From NCBI RefSeq assembly GCF_963662255.1, contig NC_085055.1:20384704-20448703 (forward strand): 64,000 bases of DNA. The letters run 5' to 3'. A program made the position numbers and the translations under genes. This document shows, in pieces, positions 24,944 to 36,000 of the stretch (position 1 is its first letter; each line of letters starts with the position of its first letter). This DNA is from Cinclus cinclus (taxonomy: Eukaryota; Chordata; Aves; Passeriformes; Cinclidae). The notes under the pieces were generated by a model, which saw nothing but the letters and a program-made list of their open reading frames with translations, did not search any database and was not told where the DNA came from.

Positions 24944-26982
24944 TTACCAGCAACTTGTAACCTCTGTAAAATCAGTAATGATTTAGCTGTAAATGGTTTG
25001 CTGTAGCGTCCTTCGGACATGAAATGAGCAAATGACATTGGAGGCTGGCAAAGTGAAATGGGGTTTCGTTCCTTTTCCCAGAACGGGCCTCACTTATGCA
25101 CAAATTGGCACGAGACCTGAAGATATTAAATGGGTGAAGCAGGCTTTGGAAATTAATCATTTCCTATTAATGAGGCAGGTCCTGCACTCCTGCATGCCTG
25201 CAGGGAAGGAGAGCAGTGCAGGGAGTGCCAGCCCCTGCAAATGTCTGGGGTCACCTATCTTGTGTAGAGAGCATCTTGTGTCCATGCCACTGGCTCTTTC
25301 CCTGAGTTTCATTGCTTTCCTGTGTTTTATGTCTTTCCAGCGGCAGCTGCCAGTGCAGAGCCCCAGTGCTGCCGGCTGCTGACCTCCAGAGGTTGGTGGG
25401 GGGAAACCTGCGTGCCCCGAGGGGACTCGGGGTGCTGGTCCCCAGCCCGGGCAGCAGGAAAATAGGGTATCTGGCCCCAGCCCTGGTTGATGAGTAAGTG
25501 AGGAGAGGTGGCTGGTCTGGGAGCTGCTCTCCTCACTCGGGTGCTCCCCGAATTTGTACCAGCCAGGAGCCCGTTCCCCAGCCTGAGGGATCCACACAGA
25601 GCTATGGCTGGATCTGGCCACTGCTGCTCAGGCTTGGGGAATCTCGCGGTGTGCTGTGGATGTACGAGTGGGGACAGATCGTCCCAGTAACCTGCGCTCG
25701 GGTGTGGAGTTTGAGATCCACCTCTAATGCCGCTCCGTGATATCGCCCTGCTAAGCCGCTTCTTCCTCGGTCCATGCCCTGGAGCCAGGGATGTGCAGCC
25801 TGGAAAGGGGGTTGGGATGAACACGGGAGAAATGCCTGCAGAGAGGCAGCATATGTGTTCAGGCTTCATTAGGACAATTTCCTCTGTAATTGAAGAGCTG
25901 CCTTGCTGCTGTATTGCCCATTCCTGGTGAGGACTGTCACTGTCCCCAGCTGGCTGCAGCCACCCCAAGTGCAAAGCTGGCAGAGAGATGGAGAGCACAG
26001 GATGCTGCTCAGGTGGGGATTGTCTTTATGCCCACAATGAAACAATCGGGTCACAAATGATGGTCTTACACAAAGAGTTAACTTTCAGAATTACCTCTGA
26101 ATAAGTTTCAAGTTTTGGCTGAAAGATCTCTTTTACTTTTTTTTTTTTTTTCAACCCAAATCTAGATTTTTCCTGTTGGTTTTCTGCAATCTGGTATTTC
26201 TAAATCAAAATAATTTGATGTCCTTATTGGCTTTTAAAAAATAGAAATACAGGTAACAATTAAAAGCTGTTTTTTTTTCCCAGACCCTGATAAAAAGTCT
26301 TTGCAAGCTTTGATCAAAAAGGTCTGATTTTGGTGAAAAAAAGCTATTGCTCTGCTTCTTCTTCCCTCACCTGTATCACCCCCTTTGTTCTCCTCCTGCT
26401 TCCACTTAGACAAAAAGAAATAACATTTCCACAAACTCAGTCAGCATCAAAGAGTCTCTTATTTAAAGGGAGGAAGAATATTGTGATGTTTCATTGCCTG
26501 TTTTGGATTCTGTGAAGGAATTTCATCTCTTCCCAGTTGCCACGTCTCTGGCATCCCTCCCAGATCTGAACTCTCTAGAGGACAGAGGCAGAATTATCTC
26601 TGAGCTTTGCAGCTGCCAGATGTTAACCGATGAAACAGCAGCCTTGCTGCTTCCCTCTTCACTCTGGGTAAACCTCTGCCTGCCTGCACTGTTTGAAATG
26701 CAAAACTCCCTCAAATCCCCTCTTGAAGGGTTCTTGATGTCTCCTGCCAATCAAGCCTGGCGAGGACTCCCTTTATCCCTCTTCCAGCAGCCTGCTTTAA
26801 GAATTGCACTTGTGTGAGGCTCTGTGGAGTGCCAGGACATCCTGAGCTCTGGTGTGGAGGGGTGGGAGCTGAGGCTGGGGACTTATCCTATCCCGGGAAG
26901 TTATCTGTCCTCCTTCCTGTCAGAAAACAGTCTTCCTCCCCTCCCTGGATGGAGATTCATGGAAGTCACTGGCAGGCTTATT
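23736..26982. other. Intergenic DNA, nothing gene-like
   Basis: It contains the 44-base poly(T) run (24897-24940) and a 15-base T run near 26137. Some frames of 150-220 codons are open around 25157-25998 on the minus strand, but they have no recognisable domain and overlap GC-rich sequence. Confidence 0.55.
24897..24940. repeat. Poly(T) run, 44 bases
   Basis: An uninterrupted run of 44 T on the plus strand. On the minus strand it would read as a long poly(A), but the sequence 5' of it on that strand (24941 onward) is not a recognisable gene, SINE or LINE. It may be a microsatellite or an artefact of assembly. Confidence 0.95.
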
Positions 26983-27372
26983 ACAGAATCGTTGAGGCTG
27001 GAAAACACCTCCAAGACCACTGAGTCCAAGCTGTGATGGATCCCCACCTTGTCACCCAGCCCAGAGCTCTGAGTGCTATGTCCAGGAGTTCCTTGGACAC
27101 CTCCAGGGACAGGGACTCCACCACCTCCCTGCACAGCCCTTTGCAAGGGCTGACCACCCTTACAGTGAAGCCATTCCTCCTCATGTCCAGCCTGAGCCTT
27201 CCCTAGCACGGCTTGAGGGCATTTCCTCTTATCCTGTCCCTTGTCCCCTGGAAGCAGAGCCTGGTTTCACCCTGCTAAGCAGTAGAGAGTGAGAAGGTCC
27301 CCCCCCTGAACCTCTTTTTCTCCAGGCTGAACCTCCCCAGCTCTCTCAGCTGCTCCTCATATGACTGTGAGG
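26983..27372 (-). mobile_element. CR1 LINE fragment, minus orientation, about 390 bp
   Basis: It starts with TACAGAATCGTTGAGGCTGG and continues with 'actccaccacctccctgcac', 'gtgaagccattcctcctcat', 'gtccagcctgagccttccc' and 'ttctccaggctgaacctccc', ending in 'agctctctcagctgctcctc'. All are in the standard order for a reverse-complemented CR1 3' region. It includes part of the eroded ORF2 tail, with no intact frame. Confidence 0.92.
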
Positions 27373-30300
27373 CCCAGCCTGAGCAGGAGGATTTGCATGA
27401 TGGGAGTCAGGACATGGCATCTCATGGTCTTGGGCAACTGGTCCCTTGGGAGTGACTGTGGGAAGGGCTGCCTGGATATTGCTAACTGCCCTGTGGTACA
27501 CATGGTCCCTGTTCAGAGAGGCACAGGGGCACTGCTGGAGCAGCTCAAATGTGTCCCTGGGCTATCAAAGCAGTAGCTTGGTAAAGACATGGTTGGGAGG
27601 CAGGTTTCTTTTGCAAGCAGTGAAATGATCAAGGCAGAACTCACTGTGTGAGGTTTGGTGTGTGCAGGGAGGTGCAGCAGGTCCTTCTGGCCTTCACCTC
27701 CTGTGTCTGTGAGACTGATGATGGATACAGCAGGGAGGCTGCAATACCTGCAGAGACATCACTGGCTTGGATGTGTGACTAGCAGGTTTTGGGCCTAGAA
27801 TATTCCTGGTTTTATTCCTTTTACCTGGGGAAAACTGCTGTTAGTGCCCTGGTGATGCCAACAGTACCAGACACTTGTGTGCTCTGTGCAAGGGTGCAGG
27901 ACACATGCTCTTGCCCTTGAGTGCAGCCGTCCATGTAATTACCCTGTGAGTGATAGGACTGGGGGGAAAAAACATATTATCCTTATGATAGGGTTCATGG
28001 GACCATTGATCAAGGTGACAATTGGAAATTCATCACGATAAAGCAGGAAAAAATGGCAAGTTTCCTGTGCATGAGGTGAGCACCTGATCCAAGCCAGCTT
28101 TTTGCACTCTGATGTGTGATTTCAGTAGGAAAATATCTGAATGGGACCCTGAAGCAGCAGGTATGGAGTGGGCTGGACCACTTTCCCTCCTCCCTCTTTC
28201 TTTGGATGGACTTGCACCTTAAAAACTTCCCACCCTTTTTATGCTTCCAGACATGGGAACACAACTCAGACTGCAACAAACCAAATGCTGTGATAAAGTG
28301 AAACTCTTGTGGCAGGTTCCCCTCCCTGCTATATTTTTTTTAAGCTTCCAAAGATAAATTGCATTTTGCTTCAAGATAATGAAATTTCCTTGGAGGAGCG
28401 ACATATTTTTCTGTAGCTTTTGCATTTGGAACATGAGGAGAGTTTTTATTTTAAATCTCCATTGAAAGTGTTTGTCTGTCTATATTTTGCTTTCTTCCTT
28501 GTGAATGTTCTGACTTCACAGAGCTAGCAGGGACTCAGAGATGGAGTGTTTCTGTCACTTATTATAGCTTGCCTTGGCATAAAATTTAATATTTGGATTT
28601 TTTCCCCCCTCCTAAAGAAATGAAAGTTGAAGCCAGATTAGAAATAGATAAAAAGATGTCATCCATCCTCAGACAAAGGAGTTTTTGTTTTTCTCTTTTG
28701 CATTTGCTTTTGTTAATCCTCTGCCTTCAAAGGGAACAAAGGGATCCTTCCACCTGGAGATGCCAGGAAAAAAGGGAAAATGAGGAGAAAGTGGCATGGC
28801 TGATCTGTGCTTGTGCTGTGCCATGGCTGGTGGGTCTGCTGGGACTTGCAAGTGCCCTGAAAAACCCAGTAAAGAGGAAAAGCCAGGTAGCAGAAATTGC
28901 AGCATCTATGAATCAAAGTTAATTCTTTCACTCCTGAAGGAACTTGCTGATCTTTATCTGTCTTTGCTGGGCACTGCTAGAGGAGCAGGCACCTTCCTTG
29001 CCTCCTCCCTTGGAGGGGAGGATGTGACATGTCCATCCTGTTACATGGTGCCTGGTGTCACACCAGAGCTGCCTGAACACTGCTACCACCAGTGATTAAT
29101 ATGTTCTCAGGCACTGAGAGGCTCAAGGCACTTGGCTGTCTCCTATTTTGGAACTTAATAAACAGAATATTCCACCAGCAGAACCTGCAATTTATCTTTC
29201 CATACTGTGTGAGGAGTTACTCCGTGGCCCGGCTCAGGCTGCATCTCTTGCCCAGGGAATTAATAGACTCTTCCATACCCCAGCTCCCTCTGTTCTCACT
29301 CTGGTTGCCAAATTAACCTTCATCTCACCTACTTTTTCTTCGTGTCTCGCTTCAATTTAGTCCTCAAATTGTTCACATGACAAAGGAGTTGTCCTTCCTA
29401 CAGCTTCTTCTGTTCTGATAAGACACCTGAATTTTCTGTGAATGCCTGGACAGACAATAACTTCTCTCCCTCCCTCTCTCCCTTCAGCTTCCTGATGGTA
29501 TTTAAGCCCAGAAGTCTCCCTGAGGTTATTTCCCCTGGGAGAACAGTAAGCAGTTTGGGCTGCACTGTGCCAAGTGCCGAGTTGTGCCGTGAATACTCTG
29601 AACATTTAATGCTTCTAATTAATGTTATTACATCATATTACATTTATTTGGACTCGCAGGAAGGGGTTCAACTGCGCAAGAAGTGCTGCAGGGACTGGAT
29701 GCTGCTTGCCAGCATTGCCCTTGTTACCTGTCTCACCTGGCTCTTGTTATGTGGTGCACAGAAGACCAGTCTGGAATGCTGGAATATTGAAGGGATCTGC
29801 CTCTCTTATCAGGGAGAGGATTTAGCAGCTCCTCAGGCTTTGACTCTTGGGAGGATGCTGTAGGTATAGGCTTTTCTTCTACAATTAATGCACAGGCAAG
29901 CTGCTGGGAGCAGCCTGTGCTGCCTTGGTAGGATTAGGGATGCAGGAGCAGTGCTCCTGCGCTGTGTGAAAAGCTTCCTGCCCTCCCTGCAGGCCTGGCC
30001 TCGGCTTGGAAAATAAACTGGGAGTGTCATAGCTGCTTTAGCTCTGTGCTTGTCCTGGCTGGGGAGGCTCCTGTGTCCTCTGCCAGCTCTGCTGCTCTGT
30101 GAGGCTGATGCAGGGGAGCTTTTTTTGACCTTTATCCTGCTCCGAGCTGCTCTGATATTAGTGAGTGGCTCGCAGGATTCTCCTGCCACCAAGGGCACCA
30201 TCCCAGTGAGCTTCCAACCTGAGCTGCATGGTAGCTCTGGTGCAGGGCAGGAGCCTTGGTCATTCCCCACCTACTGTCACAGGAGATGTCAGGCTCCCAG

Positions 30301-31899
30301 AGCATGGGTTCGCTGCTTCTCAGGTTGAAAAATCTGGGGTAACCCCTTCAGAGCCTCCCTTGTAGCATGGTTGCTGCTGCCAGATGCACAAGGATGGCCT
30401 GGTGGGAGCCATGCTTGTGCTTCAGCTGGTCCTGTTGTAGGCAGTGTGGTGGGGATGAACAGAGACTGGTGCTGGCTGTGACCCCTCTGGTCTCGAAGCT
30501 GGTTACAAGGGTTTTTTGAGAAGGAGATCTGTACTGCACCATATGAAAAGTCTTGATGCTTCCTTTCACTGGGATCCCAGATCTTCATCCTTCACAAAGA
30601 CTTTGGCATCGCCTGAAGCAGCATCTGAGAACAAAGGCAAAGCTGTTAATTAAGACAGAGCTAATTCTGGCAGCGAGTGCCGCCATCTCAACGTGCTGCA
30701 GGCTGTGAGCACAGAGGGACCGGCCATGCACCCCGGGCACAGCAGCACCCAAAGCCTTCCCTCTGGGGGCTGCTCGTGATCTGAGCAGGTCTGTGCCTCA
30801 CATCCTTACCACGTCGGGGCCTGGTGGGCACAACTGGAGGTGGCTGGCAGCCCAGAGGGTGTTTTTTGCCTTCTATGGGGTGGTTTGCTTCCCACATGTG
30901 GCTGGCTCAAAAGGAAAATAGAACAAAAAGTGCCCCAAAGCCCATCAGGCTTTAATGTCCTTGATGTGTCCTCCAAGGGGATGCTGGTGGGCATTGTCTC
31001 TGGGGCAGATGGTGACAATCCCACTGGGTGTGCAAGGAAGAGTGGCCCTGTGACAGGATACTGCCACCTTCCCACTTCCACCCCCAGATGGTACATGGCT
31101 TTTTTTGAGGCGTGTCTTCCAGGACAAGCAAAGCCTTGCTGTTGGGAGACTCAGAGCAAGGCTGACGGAACAGAAAACATTTTGAACAAACACAGCTGGC
31201 TTTCACCCAGCACAGCCAACTCTTTGGCCAGCTGAAAAGAAATCAGAAGAATATTGATGTATTATTCTTTTTTTTTTTTTCTTACCCTACAGAAATTGTA
31301 AGGCTTTTTTTTTTTAATCAAATGTTGGTTTCTGAATGCAAGGTTTTCAGCTGATAACTATTATTTGGGAGGAATTTCCCCCCCCCCCCCCCCCCCCCCC
31401 TCCAAAATGAGGCACTTCTCTGGATAACTCACAGGCTCAGCTCTTCGCCTCTTGTATTCTCAAACGATTAACATTTTTTTGCTTTGCACATCATGAATAT
31501 TCTATACTTGAGCTGTTACTGAGTTGTGCTAGATCAGATAAATAACATGGTGTTGCTTTTATGGCAGACTGGATAAAGATGCAAATAATACTGACATTTA
31601 CTTCACAGTTTTCTTTCTGTGATCCTCTGAGTGAGTAAACTGGATTGCTGAGATATTCATGGGAAGGAAATGAAGAAGGGTTGTCAAGATGAAAGCAAAT
31701 TTCCTTAAAACTTAGCCAGAAGGTTCTTGGCAATTTTTTCAGTTATTTGCTCAGCTGAATAGGAGCTGCTTGAAAATATATTTTGTACAACCGCAAAAAG
31801 AAAACTCTTGTTCATGTGGCACCGCTGACTGTGGTTTTTGCACGCTCTTTGCCTAAAAAGCTGACAATTTCCCAGCCTTCGGTGTGTCTGCAGGGTTTC
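27373..31899. other. Intergenic DNA upstream of the EPHB1 CpG island
   Basis: No gene is recognised. Short T tracts lie near 31268-31280 and 31305-31316, and a 23-base C run at 31378-31400. The segment 29600-29650 is AT-rich with ATTA-type motifs. Open frames are short and domain-free. Confidence 0.55.
31378..31400. repeat. Poly(C) run, 23 bases
   Basis: Twenty-three consecutive C residues, about 1.6 kb upstream of the EPHB1 start codon. On the minus strand this is a G run able to form a quadruplex. Its length may be unreliable. Confidence 0.9.
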
Positions 31900-32639
31900 T
31901 GGTCCCACCGTGGGGGCAGGCGTGCGGCCGTGACCGGAATAAGCCCTTGCCGCCTGCCCTGCTCGTGCTGTTTTTCCTCACCGCCGTGTGCTGGGATGCG
32001 CGGGTCACTGAGGACGAGGGCCAGGGTCAGCTTTGCTGTCGGGTGGGGAGCGGAGCAGCGGGAGATGCTGAGCAGGGCGGCGTGTGGGGAGAGCGGTACC
32101 GGCCGAGCGTCCTTCTGCATATCTCTTATTTTAGAGGCCGAGGATGTAGATCGCTCCTGGCTGGGCTTATGGCTACCAGGGCACGGTCCTGGGCCGGCAG
32201 TGACGGGGCTGATGCTGAGGGGTGCTGGCATCCCGCTGAGCCCGAGCCAGGCCGCCGCTCCCTTGCTCCCGGGTGCCCCTATGGTCGCGGCGCTGGGAGC
32301 GATGCCCAGCGATGGGTGAGCTCGGTGGAGGAGAAGGCAGGAGGGTGAGGGGGGCCCCGCGTTGCGTCCGACCCTTGCGGCCGCAGTGTCTGAGCTTGAG
32401 GGGAGCGGCTGGGCAGAGGGGCCAGGTCTCTGTGGGGCTGACGGTTCGGTCGAGATCCCTTCTGGGGGTCAGAGAGCAGGGCGGGATTTCGGCACTGCGA
32501 TCCCGCCGCCGCGTCCCCGCTGCTGTCCGGGCGCTGCGGGGGCCGGGTCCGCCCCGTCGCGGGTCCCGCCGAGGGGAGGCCAGGCGTGAAGGCGCGTCCT
32601 CGCGCCGCCAGGGGTCGCCGTTCCCCTTCGCACGGGCGC

Positions 32640-32880
32640 GTGCGGCGGGCGGGGGCGGGGCCGAGGCGGGGCGCGGCGCGGCAATTGGCGGGGCGGCGGC
32701 GGGGGCGTGGCCCGGCGGGCGCGAGGATTGGCGGGGCGGTGGCGGGGGCGGGGCCGGGCGGCGGCGGGGGCCGGCGGCGGCGTGGCCGCGCGCGCCACTC
32801 GCGGCGGCGATGTGACCCGGGCGGGCGGGCAGCGGCAGCGGCACTGCCACCGGCCCGTCCCGTCCCGTCCCGTCCGCGGC
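32640..32880 (+). promoter_or_regulatory. EPHB1: EPHB1 core promoter region, TATA-less, duplicated CCAAT/GC-box module
   Basis: No TATA box is present. Several GC boxes (GGGGCGGGGC and variants) are visible. Two inverted CCAAT boxes (ATTGG at 32684-32688 and 32727-32731) each begin a 29-bp module of GC boxes; the modules match at 27 of 29 positions and are 43 bp apart. A (CCCGT)4 pentamer run lies at 32854-32873 and is probably in the 5' UTR. NF-Y and Sp1/KLF factors are the expected binders. The transcription start is probably between about 32740 and 32900, but the sequence alone does not fix it. Confidence 0.6.
32810..32815 (+). promoter_or_regulatory. EPHB1: Possible start-stop uORF (ATG TGA) in EPHB1 leader
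   Basis: An ATG directly followed by TGA lies 177 bases before the EPHB1 start codon, in a fair Kozak context (G at -3). If transcription begins upstream of it, ribosomes could pause here and reduce EPHB1 translation. Whether it is transcribed is unknown. Confidence 0.35.
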
Positions 32881-32928
32881 CCCGGCCCGCTCTGCCCCGG
32901 AGCCACCCGGCCCGCGGACGCACCCCCC

Positions 32929-33044
32929 ATGCCCGCTCACGGCCTCCCGCCGGTAGCGGCTGACGCCTGCGGGGCCCGAGGAGGCGATGGCTGCGGATCT
33001 GGTGGTGCTGCTCTGCCTGGCCGCCGCCGCGGCCGCCGTGGAAG
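32929..33044 (+). promoter_or_regulatory. EPHB1: Overlapping uORF start in EPHB1 leader, exon 1 part
   Basis: An ATG at 32929-32931 opens a frame that overlaps the EPHB1 start codon in another register (58 bases upstream, shifted one base). In the spliced mRNA the frame stays open through exon 2 and into exon 3, ending at the TGA of 62160-62162, for 161 codons in all. Its Kozak context is poor (C at -3, C at +4), so most ribosomes should scan past. The product is Arg/Gly/Pro-rich and resembles nothing I know. High GC alone may explain the openness. Confidence 0.35.
32987..33044 (+). CDS. EPHB1: EPHB1 exon 1 (coding part): signal peptide
   Basis: EPHB1 is a receptor tyrosine kinase of the plasma membrane that binds ephrin-B ligands on neighbouring cells. 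It directs axon guidance, for example ipsilateral retinal projection in mammals, and also synapse and vascular patterning. This exon encodes residues 1-19, MAADLVVLLCLAAAAAAVE, plus the first base of codon 20. It is a classic signal peptide: short N-terminus, hydrophobic core and small residues before the cleavage site near residue 17. Mammalian EPHB1 has a signal of the same length followed by the same EE-TLMD junction. The start lies in a good context (G at -3, G at +4). The exon ends in the donor GAAG|GTGAGA, phase 1. The exon is too short to stand out by ORF length; it was found from the CpG island and the signal sequence, and confirmed by the in-frame join to exon 2. Confidence 0.93.
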
Positions 33045-36000
33045 GTGAGAGGCGACCGGGACTACCGGGAGTGGGTGGGATGCCGAGCCGAGGGTCACTG
33101 CGCCGCCCGCGGCGTCCGCAGCTTGGGAGCGGGCGGGGAGCGACTCCTCCGCCGTAAGACACGGGCACGGGGCTGCATCCCGACCCCGTGGCCCCGGCGT
33201 CTTGTGCCAGCCCGGGTTACCCGGCCCGCGGGCGGTGCTGGCAGCCCGTGCCCTAGGGAGGGGGCTCGGGATGGAGGAGGGAACCCGCCCGCATCCGCGT
33301 AGGGCGAGCTCCGGCTCGGCTCCTTTCCCGGCGGAGCCCTGCCCGGGGCCGCGGTGGGGTCACCTCCGAGGTCCCTGCTGGTCCCCGGGGCCGCGGTGGA
33401 ACCGTCTCCAGAGTCCGGTCTGGATCCCCTCTGGTCCCCGGGGCCGCCTCCGGGGGCCGTGGCGGTGCGCGGAGCCGCCTCTGCCAACCCTCCACCTCGC
33501 AGCCCCGGCGGAGGGTGGATGCGCCCGGAGCCGTGGGCAGGTGGTCTCCGTTTCTGGGGAGGAACTGAGCCGGAGAGCGCTTGGCCCGGCCATGGAGCCA
33601 CGGAGCAGGTGCGTGCTCGTCCTCTCAGCATGGTCCGTGTCCGTGCCTGTGGGCTGGGATCTTTTCCCCATATCTCGCTTGGTCGTGGGATTTGCTGGGC
33701 AGTAGGAAGGTGCCTGCAGCCAAGACCCAGGCTCCGGGCGGTGGGCCTGGTGGGACAGGCAGCCCGCCCCAGCCTTGATGCTGTGTCGCTGCTCCGTGCC
33801 CGGCATGGCTCTTGAATTATTGCTTTGATTATTTTTTCTCTTTATTTTTCTACTGCCACCTTTCTTGCTGGTAGAGCAGCAGCTCGTGGCGGGGCTTGCC
33901 CAGCGCTGGAGCGGTGGCTGCGAGCAGGGGACGTGGTGCAGCCCCTCGGTTGTGAGCGGGTAGGAGAGGCGATGCTCAGGGGTTCAAACCACTGCCGGCC
34001 GGTGTGGGGCTGGGCTCTTCTCCGGGGGTTTTAATGTGGGTATGGTTGTGACTGTCAGAGCTGTCACTGATGACAGGAGACTCCGGCTCGGCTCTGGGCA
34101 GCGAGGAGCTGGTTCAGGAGCTGGAATGCTGCTCCCGTGGATTTTGGCCCCAGCTCCCCTCCTCTCGCAAGCACGGCTGCTGGATCGTGGCGGGCAGGCC
34201 CGCTTGGTGCAGCATCCCCTTCCCGCTGGCTTTCGGCTGACACACGTGTTTGCTTTTCGTATTTCTTGGGCTGCCTTATGGCACGTCTGTGGGAATAGCT
34301 GGCGGTGGGAGTGCTGGTGCCGTGCCGAAGCGTGATGCGACGAGCGCGCCTTTGCTCGGTGGCGAAGCCGCACGTGAAGAGGCAAGACCTGTTAGCAGCG
34401 CTCTGCTCGTCGGAGTTTGCAGCGTCAGCGGCTTGAGGCACTGCTGGAATTGCGGCTGGATGGGAGACTTCGGCTCCCTCCTGGTCTGAGGGCACTGCTG
34501 GGTGTCAACCAGGGTGTTCCCCAGCTTGCCCCAGCTCTCCCCGGGAGCACTGGCAGTCAGTGTCCCTGCCCAGGACCGAACCTGTTGAGGAGTGGTGATA
34601 TTTATACTCTGCTGAGGAAGTTGCTTGGATAGTAAAGTAGTATCCTTAGGAGAGATCTCAGATTTCAGGGAAAATTTTGGATGGGGAATTTCTGAGGTAG
34701 AACAATCGAATCTGATTTGGAGTTAAGGCGAGAGTCTAATGATGCGGTCATGTAAAGAAAATGCCTTTTTATGGGGGTTTATTTAAATCTTACTGAATCT
34801 CTTGATACAAAGGTTGAATTTGCTATATCAAAACATGGTTTCGTCTAATGGATCTCCTAGGACTTGCCCTGTGCTGGGGTCTGGCTTTCCCCGTGGAGCA
34901 TTGGTGAGGCTGGATTAGCCAGCAGCCCTCTCTGACAGCACGGCAAAGCCACAGCTAGCGCCCTGCTCTGCCTTGGGCTGCGGGAGCAGCTGAGCCAGGG
35001 ATGGCTCCCTGCATCCCAAGTCAGCCAACGAGACAAAAAGTCTTTTTTTCCGTGATGGTGGGGGAGGCGTCTGGGGGTCTACACCCGGCTGGAGGGGGAG
35101 GAGGATGCAGCTGGGGTCAGGGCAGGAGCTGCCTCCAAACCACCCTCGATATTCTCCATAAAACCTTGCTAACTCATTGCCTGCGGCACACGAATAGAGT
35201 CACTTATCTGACTTTTTTAATGGTTCCTTGATTTTCTACTAAATCCTGTGGTTTAGCTGATCCTTTTCTGCTGGACACCTGGACGTTTGTAGTAATTTTA
35301 ATTTTTGTTTTTTTGTGGCTTGTGAAGAGGAAGAAGGATGTGAGATGATGACAGCACGAAATACTCTGTCTCTCCCACACCCTGCAATCACTCAGAAGCT
35401 GCTCGCATGCTCTCTCTCGTGTTAGCTGAACCAAATATAATCCATTTAGCATATAGAGAGGGTGGTAATGGACTGACGTTATATGTTTTAACTCGGGTTG
35501 GAGCTGTTGGTCGGTCAGATGGGGCTGATGACCATTTCAGTGCAGTTTCTGCACGTACTCTGTTTGACCTGCCTGGCCTGCTTGCCTCTTCAGCATCTCC
35601 CCGCCTCTCGCCTGCTCTTTTAAAATCCAGGTTTTTCTCTCTGTGCTTGCAGCATCACCAGAAGCCGAGCACGGGAGGGAGGTGGAAAGCTCCGCTTGGG
35701 GCTGGTGAATCCGGCATAGTTTCATTGCCCTGCGGATCCACCGGCTTCAGAACTGCCGCCTGGGAGAGGAGCAGGGCTGGGGCTTGACTGGAGTGCTCCG
35801 TGCGTGCTGCCTGCCCCGGTCCCTGCTCTCCTCCCTCTTGGCTCGGGATGCACGCACACATCTGTTGCAGGCATCCTTTGGGCTTCCTCCGCTTCCACCA
35901 GGTGCCGGAGCGGTGCCTGTGCCGAGCAGGCTGGGAGCCTTCAGCCACCCTTCCCTCAGCACCGGCACCCCGTGAGCTCCCAGCTGCTCCACCCCGAGCT

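Larger units (their letters stand above)
31900..34500. other. EPHB1 CpG island
   Basis: From about 31900 the sequence becomes GC-rich with frequent CpG. It peaks between about 32480 and 33600, where CpG is not depleted, and fades by about 34500. It covers the promoter, 5' UTR, exon 1 and the first 1.5 kb of intron 1, which is the normal arrangement for a developmental receptor gene. Long open frames on both strands within the island (up to 331 codons on the minus strand, 32173-33168) are explained by lack of AT-rich stop codons. Confidence 0.8.

Noticed and set aside
25327..25998. 223-codon minus-strand frame
   Set aside because: GC-rich chance frame with competing open frames on both strands and no similarity that I recognise.
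32173..33168. 331-codon minus-strand open frame over the EPHB1 promoter
   Set aside because: It lies entirely in the CpG island, where stop codons are rare. The product is low-complexity Arg/Pro/Ala with no domain, and frames are open on both strands at the same place.
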